Positions 6,241 to 13,070 of a stretch of DNA of 13,070 nt are shown here, piece by piece. Numbering within the stretch: the first letter of the stretch is position 1; the number at the start of each line of letters is the position of its first letter. This DNA comes from CAWBNS01 sp964445105 (GTDB lineage: Bacteria; Chlamydiota; Chlamydiia; Chlamydiales; JAJFMA01), in contig CAYUJS010000052.1 in assembly GCA_964445105.1 (NCBI GenBank), forward strand, positions 1-13,070. Direction: 5' to 3'. A program made the translations under genes and the position numbers. The notes beneath the pieces were generated by a model. The model was not told where the DNA came from. It did not search any database and saw only the letters and a list, made by a program, of their open reading frames with translations.

Positions 6241-6437
6241 CTAAATAGTTCCGATTGCTCTTGCTTTTCAACCTCTGCCTCGCGCAAACTGTTGGGCCAG
6301 TTGTGGCAAAAATTGGAATTTAGTTGCATGTCGTGGAAGCTGTTAGCATTGGGAAGATCCATCTATTTTACGATGAAGCAATACAAAAGTTTCCCCTTCC
6401 ATTCGTGGTCGCTGCTTTTCCCTGGGCTTTAAAATGA
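6241..6437 (+). pseudogene. 3' remnant of an iron/cobalamin-type ABC substrate-binding protein gene
   Basis: The last frame reads VSIGKIHLFYDEAIQKFP and then LPFVVAAFPWALK, ending in TGA 6435-6437. That TGA overlaps the permease ATG (ATGA at 6434-6437), the classic coupling of a binding-protein gene to its permease. Upstream in this frame there is a stop at 6321-6323. The plausible preceding residues (LLGQLWQKLEFSCMSWK) lie in another frame, so at least one frameshift near 6345 is likely. The pattern W-x-K-L...AV-x-x-GKIHLF fits the end of FecB/BtuF-like proteins. Everything N-terminal is gone, replaced by the ISAs1 fragment. Family assignment rests on position and on this short pattern. Confidence 0.5.
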
Positions 6438-7438
6438 GAACAAGCGTCTACCTCTCCTTTGGACTACTACTGGTGCTCAGCGCAATAGGAACTCTACTTT
6501 CCGGCCAGACCCCCTGGGATACAGTATGGGGGGGAGCGTGGCAGCGCTTATCTCACCAGAGCACTAGCTGGAACCCGCTATTAGATGAGCGGCTACCGCG
6601 CCTACTGGTGGTTTTGTGCACGGGGGCTGCCCTGGCGACTTCGGGAGCGGTGATGCAGTCCCTTTTCCAAAATCCTCTTGCCTCACCGATGGTTTTAGGG
6701 TTAACCGCCGGTGGTAGTTTTGCGGTGATTTTTGTATTCATCTTTGGGCTCCACTTTTCTCACCCCTTCGCCATTCCACTAGCGGCTTTTTTTGGCTGCC
6801 TGGCTACCCTGCTGCTTATTTACGGCTTGTCGCGCCAGAAAGGAGCCTTGCAACTGAACACGCTAATCCTCACAGGAATCGCCTTTTCAACGGTGTTAAT
6901 CGCTATCCAAGGCGCTATCATGTTCGCTTTTAGAGACCGCTGGGATCTGATCCAAACCTTTACCGAGTGGGAAGCAGGTTCAACGGTAGATCGCAATTGG
7001 CGCCACGCACATTTACAACTACCTTTGACGCTCACGGGATTGTGGGGCTGTTGGTACTACCGGCATGAGCTGAATATCCTGGCCCTCGGCGAGCAAGAGG
7101 CTAAAAACTTAGGAGTAGATGTCGACAGAGTCCGCTGGCGGCTTTTTCTCTGTGTCTCACTTCTTGTGGGCGGAGCTTTGGCAGCGGTGGGCATTATTGG
7201 TTTCTTTGGCTTGGTCTTGCCTCATATGCTGCGCAAGCTGCAAGGTCCGGATAATCGCCGGTTGATCCCCTTATGCATTTTGGCAGGCGGGCCAACGCTA
7301 CTAACTTTAGACCTAATTTTAAGAATATTCCATCTTCACCAATTTTCCATAGGAAGCATCTCTGCTGTCCTGGGGGGCTTATTTTTCCTCGTTTTATTAT
7401 TTGGAACAAAACGAGAAAACAGTTTAAGATATCAATAA
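6434..7438 (+). CDS. FecCD/BtuC-type ABC transporter permease (iron-siderophore, heme or cobalamin)
   Basis: This is a 334-aa polytopic inner-membrane protein, normal length for the FecCD family. Family landmarks are LPRLLVVLCTGAALATSGAV (54-73) followed by MQSLFQNPLASPMVLG (74-89), GEQEAKNLGVDVDRVR (219-234), and VGIIGFFGLVLPHMLRKLQG (252-271) with PDNRRLIP after it, the loop that contacts the ATPase. W168 to W189 matches the usual W-x-x-GS...W segment before a helix. The C-terminal FSIGSISAVLGGLFF lacks the prolines usual in PvGxxTaxxGaPfF. The start ATG overlaps the TGA of the broken upstream gene, so translation may once have depended on it. The ATPase follows 18 bp later. With its binding protein lost, it must rely on one encoded elsewhere or be non-functional. 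Substrate cannot be told from the sequence. Confidence 0.93.
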   Translation: MRTSVYLSFGLLLVLSAIGTLLSGQTPWDTVWGGAWQRLSHQSTSWNPLLDERLPRLLVVLCTGAALATSGAVMQSLFQNPLASPMVLGLTAGGSFAVIFVFIFGLHFSHPFAIPLAAFFGCLATLLLIYGLSRQKGALQLNTLILTGIAFSTVLIAIQGAIMFAFRDRWDLIQTFTEWEAGSTVDRNWRHAHLQLPLTLTGLWGCWYYRHELNILALGEQEAKNLGVDVDRVRWRLFLCVSLLVGGALAAVGIIGFFGLVLPHMLRKLQGPDNRRLIPLCILAGGPTLLTLDLILRIFHLHQFSIGSISAVLGGLFFLVLLFGTKRENSLRYQ

Positions 7439-7456
7439 TTTTTTCGAGGGATCAAG

Positions 7457-8194
7457 ATGCTACGCGCCGAACAGCTCCATTTTTCGCTAGATCGCCAAGA
7501 ATTACTGACAGATGTCGATCTTACCTTTGAAAAGGGTTTGGTCTATGGAATTCTAGGTCCGAATGGAGCCGGAAAGTCAACCCTCCTTAAGAACCTGGCG
7601 GGCATTTGGGCGCCGACGAGCGGGAGAGTTTGGTGGCAGCATCGAGAGCTATTGAAAATGCCGCGAGTAGAAATTAGCCGTACCATTTCGCTAGTACCCC
7701 AACAGCAGTCCGTCTCCTTTGAGTTTACGGCCGAGGACCTGGTCGCAATGGGGCGCTACCCGCACGGGCGCTGTCGCAATGTTGCAGAGGATGGCCGCAA
7801 AGTGGCTTGGGCCTTGCAACTCGTAGATGCCGTAGGGATGCGCAAAAACCTTGTGCGCGAACTATCGCATGGCGAACGGCAACGGATCTACATCGCGCGC
7901 GCACTGGTAACTGAATCGCCTGTTATCTTGTTGGACGAGCCTACAGCGAGCCTGGATTTGCGCCATCAGATGAGCATTTGGTTTTTGGTACGCGAGCTGG
8001 CTGCACAGGGTAAGATAGTACTCGTGGTCTTGCATAACCTGGAAGCAGCAGAGCGCTTTTGCGATCGCGTAGTGCTACTGAAAGGGGGGCGCTGCGTAGC
8101 AGCCGGCAGTAGCAAAGATCTAATGCAAGCTCACCTAATGCACGATCTATTTGATATTGTAACGGGCGAAGAGTGCCTATCGTCTGCTCAGTAG
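7457..8194 (+). CDS. ABC transporter ATP-binding protein, FecE/BtuD/HmuV type
   Basis: This 245-aa protein is the cytoplasmic partner of the permease 18 bp upstream. ATG 7457 has GAGGG six bases before it. Walker A is GPNGAGKST (34-42), the Q-loop VPQQ (80-83), the signature LSHGE (136-140), Walker B VILLDEP (156-162) with SLD after it, and the H-loop His is H193 in VVLHNL. VAMGRYPHG (96-104) is typical of ATPases paired with FecCD permeases for iron chelates, heme or cobalamin. Two mild departures are seen: the signature has His where Gly is usual (LSGGE), and the H-loop reads HNL rather than HDL. All catalytic residues are present, so it should hydrolyse ATP. Its TAG is only five bases from the stop of the convergent giant gene. 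Confidence 0.94.
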   Translation: MLRAEQLHFSLDRQELLTDVDLTFEKGLVYGILGPNGAGKSTLLKNLAGIWAPTSGRVWWQHRELLKMPRVEISRTISLVPQQQSVSFEFTAEDLVAMGRYPHGRCRNVAEDGRKVAWALQLVDAVGMRKNLVRELSHGERQRIYIARALVTESPVILLDEPTASLDLRHQMSIWFLVRELAAQGKIVLVVLHNLEAAERFCDRVVLLKGGRCVAAGSSKDLMQAHLMHDLFDIVTGEECLSSAQ

Positions 8195-8199
8195 CGCTG

Positions 8200-11100
8200 T
8201 TACAAAAACATCGAGGCCACATGCGTCTGTGTAAAAACGCCATCCCGATTACGAGCATTGAAGATATTCATATAGGCGTCTTTCATGATCGACGGGCCAT
8301 GTTCAATCATCCATGCATGCAATAGCCTCTGCTGCTTGGGAGTGAAGTTCTTCCCGCTTAGAAACAGTAGTTGAGTTTCGAGCATGACAAAGTCGGCATC
8401 ATGCTTGAGCTGCTTTCGAGGTACCTGCTTGCCTGCGCGAATCTGCCTGGCGGTTGTGCTATAAACCGCGAGGCTATCGCTAGGGTGGGTCTCGAGCTTT
8501 TTAACCCAGGCCGCGGAGTCTGACTCTGAGAGGCAGCCCATCCAAACTACTTTTGCGGAGGCATCAAAACGCACCAAAACGTCTTGTAAAGCTCTTTGCG
8601 CGCTGGTACCTGCTTCCGCTCGCACTGAGGTCGGCAGCCAATTGTTCGTGACCCATAAGCGTTTATCGAAAGCCTGATGTATTGCTTGCAGGCTTGGCGA
8701 AGCAAACGTTTGTAAAACGGACCTTAAGGGATAAATGGGTGGAGGGATAGCATTTTGTTTGTCTGCACTTTGCAGCCTAAAACTACTCCAAAGAGGTTTA
8801 AAAACGCTATTGGAGGCGATACGAGGAGCTTTAGGATCATCAAATCTCAAGCTGTCGTCTAATGCCAACATAGAGTCAGGCCATGCAATTTCCTCGTATG
8901 AGTTTGCATATTCAGCCTGCAAATGCGCCTGAATTTGTTCTTCCATCTCCTGTTGCAGGTCGAGCTGCTGCTCCTCAGTCAGCTCTATGGTCTGCGATTG
9001 GTCTGTTGTTTCAAAAAAGAGCTCCCCTGTCGATGACTCGTAGGCCTTCGTTTTTGCAGGCATGTTAGGTACTGGCAAGTCGTCAATTTGCTGGCCAATA
9101 GCCTCCCTTTCCTTGTCCTCGAGATAACCAAAATTAAGGCTCTCCTTGGCTTTAGACTTGAGGCTCTGCACAATTTTGCTTGAATCGGCTTTCACTTGCC
9201 TTCGGTTACGCAGCTCAATAGGATCAAAATTTTGCTTAGTTACGAAAAACGAAGCATAGGGCGCAAAATATTGCGCCGCTTCGTCTAAATTCTCTGCCTG
9301 TAGATACTTGTCACGTACATTTCGGCAGATAATGTCTGCGAGTTGAAGCTGATAACTAGGTAGCGCTAGCTCTAATAACGACTTTCTTTCTTCTTCCGCA
9401 ATGTGTGCGTACAGCGCGTCCACGCTCCCCTTAAGTTTATCCTCTCCAAAAATGGCGAAAAAATCAGTTTTGGGAGCCGCCAGGCAAACCGACTGCTGCC
9501 TGTCGCATCCTGCGAATTCTGTCAGCACATGGTTCCAGTTTTTTATCCCCCTTAGCCGGAGCATCCATTGGACCAGCTCAAAATATTTTGTGTGCTTACT
9601 TATATTAACAACTGCACAACCTTCCACCGCAATATCGGAAGAGTAGCAGTGAGGCTCGTCGAAATAAGTGTAGCGCTGGACTGGTGGATAGGGGCACCGT
9701 TCGAGAGGCAAGGGTATTTGATTTTTTTTAGAAATGTACACCCAGTGATCGGCGCCGTGCTTATCTGTGATACAGAAAACGACCGCCTTAATATCCCCCC
9801 GGTTGGAGGCGTGCGCAAGCATCGCCTCAGCCACTTCAAGAGAGGATAACCCTGTAAACAGTGAGGCCCCATCTACGATAGCGGTGTAGTCCGAACCTGG
9901 CTGAAAATAACTTTCTAACTCTTCGTATAGTATTTCGAGAGGCGTGGCCTCTGCCAGGGGTAGGATGGAGCGGACTTTTTGCGCGAAGATTCTTTTCGTT
10001 ACTTGCACAGTCTCTGGATCGCTTAAAATTTCAAGTCGAGAATCGCAGAGAGGTCCGTTGTAAAGCGTGCCGGTCGTATGCAGCTGTTGTTGAAACATGG
10101 AGGCCCAGTTATAGGGATTGGCAAAGCTGCTAGTAGAGTAGTAATAAATTTCAGGCACGGCAAAGCGGCGTACGTAGTAGTCGATCAGGGTAGAATTTTT
10201 CTGTTGAGACAGCCAGTCGTGGTTTTTAGCCTTTGCCATACTGAAGTCATCCAGGGAAAAATCAGGCAAGAGAGTTTGCCAGCGCTGCCTAGCGAGCTGC
10301 TCGCCCAAGGGGGCGTGCTGGCTCTCTTTTTTGGCCTGGCTGTATAAATCTTGCACCAATTCCAGAAGATGTTCTTTGCTGAGTCCATTGACGTAGTAGA
10401 GCAAATACGTTTTGACTAACCGCTCGATAGGATCTTTGATGGTGGAGTTCAGGTCGGGCTTTCTATTGCCCAAGTTGGGCCCTGCAGAATGATCTTTACC
10501 CAATCCAAAGTCTGTATCCACCAATCGTTCGCAGGCACAGCTGGGAAGGTAGCGACTGATCACCAGGCTCAGCATGCAGATATTGTCGAAATCCGAGCGC
10601 TGCTCCATCCAGTTTGGCGGTGCAGCACGGATTTCGCAGAGGTACTCTTCGAGTTCTTGTTTTTCGGTGCGCTTCAGCTTGCCCCAATAGGGCAGCGCGG
10701 CACAAGCTTGTGCCAGCTTGGGCAGAACTTCTTTTTTATAGGTGTCCTCTGTGAGGTAACGCAGCCCTGCTACTGAAATGCCGCCACAAATCTTGTATAA
10801 GAGCTGAACGGCCTGCCCTACCATCCAGGCATGAGAATCAGGAATCGTGGAAGAGGCGCCTTCAGGGTAGCAGAGTTGCTTAAGAAAATAAAACTGCTCG
10901 TGTGCTTCCTCTCCGTGAAGTTCTCCCTCTTCGCGCAGCCTCTGCTGCAGCCTTTTTAGCCCCAAAAATTGCTGATTGTCTCTAGCGCTAATACTGTGGG
11001 GCCGCTGGCTGCTGCGATAAATCAGGGAAACTGTTTGTAGATAAAGCCCTTGTGCGTGTGCCTGGGTCATGTGCAGCAGCTGCCCTCTCCTGCTCATCGT

Positions 11101-13070
11101 TTGAAACTGTACGTCGAGAGCGGCTAGCTGTTCATGAGATAGGGGCTTTGCGCGCGCGAAAGTCACAACATGTGAGTTTTGCCCCCACACTAGCCTATGA
11201 ATTTCGCCAATGCGCGCCACGTTTGTGGCGGCAAATTGAGGGGGCGACGCCATGCAAAGCAAGCGCCGGCCGGTACTGCGAATTTTCATCACCAGAGGAC
11301 CAGTAACAAAGGTTTTTCCGGTCCCCGGCAGTGCCTCCAGCAGTGCCCCTTTTTTTCCCGTCTTGGACGCTTTATGCAACGTAAAGACCACTTCACTAAT
11401 GCGCTCAAACTGTTTCGGCCAAACCAATGTGTTCATGGTTGCTTCAAACAAAACGATCGGTCGAAGAAATAGCAGCGGCACCGTATCTGGGTTGTAGGCG
11501 CGAGACGCTCGCAGTTCGTGTAGCAGTTTTTCTGCTTCTGCTTGCGAAGGTTCTTTGAGCAAGTTTTGCGTGTGGCTCAGAATGCGCTTTACCTGCAAAA
11601 ATCTTGTGTAACGCAACAGGTAACGGACCAAGGTCATTTCAACGCAGTGCAATTCTTCGGCTGAAATTGTGGGGATCAGCCCCCGCAGCGGGCCAAAATC
11701 TCCTTGGGCCAGCAGGTGGCACAGCTCCAAGAAGGTGATTTTTTCTCCTCGCATGCTTGGGTGGGCGTTTAGAAAATGCAGCAAACCGCCTCTTTCTTGG
11801 TCTAAGCCTGCTTGTAGTAATTGATGAAGACGTTTTAGATCGATCAGCAGCTCTATGCACGAATCCAAACCGTGGCTCAAAACCATAAGAGAGCTCGCCT
11901 CATCCGGTTTGAAGGTCTGCTTTAAGAAGCTTTGTAGCAGCTTGTCCATATAGTCGTCGTCGTACCGGAACTTTGTTAGCGTATCTTCGGCCAGCTTTAT
12001 TGCCGGTAATGCATCCAAGCTAGTACCTGGCTTAGACAGGTTTAAAAGCCCGCCTACGACCTTCTCCCCTGCTTGTGCCAGGGGCCCCCAAAGGCCAAGT
12101 CCCATGTTGAAAAAGGAATTTACAGCGGCCGCGCCAGCCCAGGAGGCGCCCGTAGCCAGCATACTTGTGCTTACTTCGGTCCTTTTGAAGATCGCCTCTA
12201 AGCGGCTGAAAATAGCCCGTAGTGCTTCCTCTTGCTGAGGTCGCGCTTGGCTGCTACTGCTGGAAGAGCTCTGGGCCTGCTCTAGGCAACTAACCCCGCA
12301 GAGAGCCTGCTGCAGCTCCTCGGGAGAGGGCACTAAACCTCCAAAAGATCTGCCGGCCACTTTCCACATCGAGCGTAGGCAAAGTAAATAGTTCATCAAA
12401 ATTCTGGTCTGGCCGCCCCATCCACCCTCCGATAGCACTTTTTCCAAGCGCCTATCGCGGTCATAGGCCCACTTATAGTAGGTGAGAAAGTAATAAATAA
12501 AGGCTTCTGCACTCAGTTCGCCAAAGGTTAAGGGAACCTCAGCCATAAAACTAGGGCACATCTGTAACACTAACTCGCCGTACTTCAGTTCGGCAGCCAT
12601 TGAGGTCATAGCTGCTTTAATACTCACCTGCACGGCTTTTTTAGAAACTGCCAGCGGGTCGAATAATTTTTTACCTATATTTATGGTGATACTATCCACC
12701 TGCTCGGTAGGCGCGTACCAGATATCCTTGCACTTTTTAGCAAGCAAGGCTGTCGTGCTGTCTTTCACGCCAAATTGCTGGCGTAATGCGCGATAGCGCT
12801 GAATAAGTTCCGGCCCCTTGTCGGAGGAAAAAATAAGCCCCTGCAGAATTTCGGTTCCCCAATCGGTCAAGGACTCGGAAACCTCACCCGAGGAGTTCAA
12901 TTGAAGCTCTTTCACTAAACGCAACAGTCGGAGATAGAGAAAATACTCTTGTTCTTCGTTGATCTGCCGAAGTTGTTCATGGCTTTTGGCAATGCTCAGC
13001 AGGTCATTGAAGGTAGAAGTAATCAACAACAAGTAATAGATTTTGCTTAACGTCGGATTATCGGAGGGCG
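8200..13070 (-). CDS. Giant P-loop protein resembling DUF3638/DUF3645 helicase-like proteins, N-terminus outside window
   Basis: There are 1622 codons before TAA at 8200-8202, and the frame stays open to the right edge. The first visible residues are PSDNPTLSKIYYLLL. The TTG at 13030-13032 has no reason to be a start, so the gene is 5'-partial. A Walker A sequence, LPGTGKTF, is encoded with GTGKT at 11311-11325. About 1.6 kb later FDEPHC (9646-9663) forms a DExH-like Walker B, followed by a V-N-I-S...QWMLRLRGIKNW segment resembling helicase motif VI. This order, in a very long protein, resembles the DUF3638/DUF3645 proteins of chlamydia-like and other intracellular bacteria and of fungi. Other parts: a hydrophobic Gly/Ala stretch (about 12050-12170), a polyserine run (about 12250-12270) and an acidic Gln/Glu-rich helix (about 8930-9010). 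No signal peptide is visible. Whether it acts on nucleic acid is unknown. Confidence 0.8.
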   Translation of the reverse strand, partial: PSDNPTLSKIYYLLLITSTFNDLLSIAKSHEQLRQINEEQEYFLYLRLLRLVKELQLNSSGEVSESLTDWGTEILQGLIFSSDKGPELIQRYRALRQQFGVKDSTTALLAKKCKDIWYAPTEQVDSITINIGKKLFDPLAVSKKAVQVSIKAAMTSMAAELKYGELVLQMCPSFMAEVPLTFGELSAEAFIYYFLTYYKWAYDRDRRLEKVLSEGGWGGQTRILMNYLLCLRSMWKVAGRSFGGLVPSPEELQQALCGVSCLEQAQSSSSSSSQARPQQEEALRAIFSRLEAIFKRTEVSTSMLATGASWAGAAAVNSFFNMGLGLWGPLAQAGEKVVGGLLNLSKPGTSLDALPAIKLAEDTLTKFRYDDDYMDKLLQSFLKQTFKPDEASSLMVLSHGLDSCIELLIDLKRLHQLLQAGLDQERGGLLHFLNAHPSMRGEKITFLELCHLLAQGDFGPLRGLIPTISAEELHCVEMTLVRYLLRYTRFLQVKRILSHTQNLLKEPSQAEAEKLLHELRASRAYNPDTVPLLFLRPIVLFEATMNTLVWPKQFERISEVVFTLHKASKTGKKGALLEALPGTGKTFVTGPLVMKIRSTGRRLLCMASPPQFAATNVARIGEIHRLVWGQNSHVVTFARAKPLSHEQLAALDVQFQTMSRRGQLLHMTQAHAQGLYLQTVSLIYRSSQRPHSISARDNQQFLGLKRLQQRLREEGELHGEEAHEQFYFLKQLCYPEGASSTIPDSHAWMVGQAVQLLYKICGGISVAGLRYLTEDTYKKEVLPKLAQACAALPYWGKLKRTEKQELEEYLCEIRAAPPNWMEQRSDFDNICMLSLVISRYLPSCACERLVDTDFGLGKDHSAGPNLGNRKPDLNSTIKDPIERLVKTYLLYYVNGLSKEHLLELVQDLYSQAKKESQHAPLGEQLARQRWQTLLPDFSLDDFSMAKAKNHDWLSQQKNSTLIDYYVRRFAVPEIYYYSTSSFANPYNWASMFQQQLHTTGTLYNGPLCDSRLEILSDPETVQVTKRIFAQKVRSILPLAEATPLEILYEELESYFQPGSDYTAIVDGASLFTGLSSLEVAEAMLAHASNRGDIKAVVFCITDKHGADHWVYISKKNQIPLPLERCPYPPVQRYTYFDEPHCYSSDIAVEGCAVVNISKHTKYFELVQWMLRLRGIKNWNHVLTEFAGCDRQQSVCLAAPKTDFFAIFGEDKLKGSVDALYAHIAEEERKSLLELALPSYQLQLADIICRNVRDKYLQAENLDEAAQYFAPYASFFVTKQNFDPIELRNRRQVKADSSKIVQSLKSKAKESLNFGYLEDKEREAIGQQIDDLPVPNMPAKTKAYESSTGELFFETTDQSQTIELTEEQQLDLQQEMEEQIQAHLQAEYANSYEEIAWPDSMLALDDSLRFDDPKAPRIASNSVFKPLWSSFRLQSADKQNAIPPPIYPLRSVLQTFASPSLQAIHQAFDKRLWVTNNWLPTSVRAEAGTSAQRALQDVLVRFDASAKVVWMGCLSESDSAAWVKKLETHPSDSLAVYSTTARQIRAGKQVPRKQLKHDADFVMLETQLLFLSGKNFTPKQQRLLHAWMIEHGPSIMKDAYMNIFNARNRDGVFTQTHVASMFL

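Noticed and set aside
5976..6248. Plus-strand 90-codon frame
   Set aside because: It is antisense to the ISAs1 transposase fragment, whose minus-strand translation contains the family signature HWHIENSLHW.
6208..6432. Plus-strand 74-codon frame just before the permease
   Set aside because: Its end is out of frame with the conserved end of the binding-protein remnant. Only its middle part (LLGQLWQKLEF) probably belongs to the broken gene.
13030..13032. TTG as the start codon of the giant protein
   Set aside because: No ribosome-binding site precedes it and the same frame stays open to the window edge, so it is an internal codon of a truncated gene.
1..13070. The window being eukaryotic DNA, suggested by the LRR type and presequence-like leaders
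   Set aside because: Shine-Dalgarno sequences, the coupled ABC operon, an IS fragment, intronless long frames and five-base convergent spacing all indicate a bacterium.

Overview
The window looks like bacterial DNA from a host-associated, probably obligately intracellular bacterium (a protist symbiont such as a Chlamydiae-like, Legionellales-like or Holosporales-like organism). I cannot fix the phylum. The bacterial signs are Shine-Dalgarno sequences in front of most genes, an ATGA-coupled ABC transporter operon, a transposase remnant and tight convergent spacing. The symbiont signs are a eukaryote-like cysteine-containing leucine-rich-repeat (LRR) protein with 33 repeats, a giant helicase-like protein of the DUF3638/DUF3645 kind, and proteins whose N-termini read like mitochondrial presequences.

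Layout from left to right. Positions 1-85 hold the last 27 codons of a plus-strand gene cut by the window edge. Two hairpins follow (115-149 and 271-306). Next come four minus-strand accessory genes: a 96-aa protein (319-609), a 412-aa methyltransferase-like protein (872-2110), the 932-aa LRR protein (2487-5285) and a 105-aa paralogue of the first (5347-5664). A dubious 77-codon plus-strand frame sits at 2284-2517. Then comes the 3' part of an ISAs1-family transposase gene (about 5779-6240, minus). It abuts the frameshifted 3' remnant of a substrate-binding-protein gene (about 6241-6437, plus). That remnant overlaps the intact FecCD-type permease (6434-7438), which is followed by its ATPase (7457-8194). 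Five bases further on, convergently, ends the giant P-loop protein (8200 to the right edge). Its reading frame stays open to the edge, so its true N-terminus is outside the window.

The main candidate for something undescribed is the minus-strand accessory block. Both small paralogues and the methyltransferase-like protein begin Met-Ile. Each has an acid-free, Arg/Lys/Ser/Ala-rich leader with an Arg-x-(Phe/Leu)-x-(Ser/Thr/Ala) type site, as in mitochondrial matrix presequences. The two small proteins also share a C-terminal module ending FHKYIVxNDAFP that I do not recognise. Together with the LRR protein, whose gene follows the second paralogue after 61 bp, they read as a cluster of candidate host-directed effectors, possibly aimed at mitochondria. 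This is inference from sequence character, with no secretion signal demonstrated.

A second theme is rearrangement. The protein ending at position 85 and the broken binding protein ending at 6437 appear to have homologous C-termini. The accessory block may therefore have been inserted between duplicated transporter-gene ends, with the ISAs1 remnant marking one junction. The ABC transporter keeps its permease and ATPase but has lost its adjacent binding protein.
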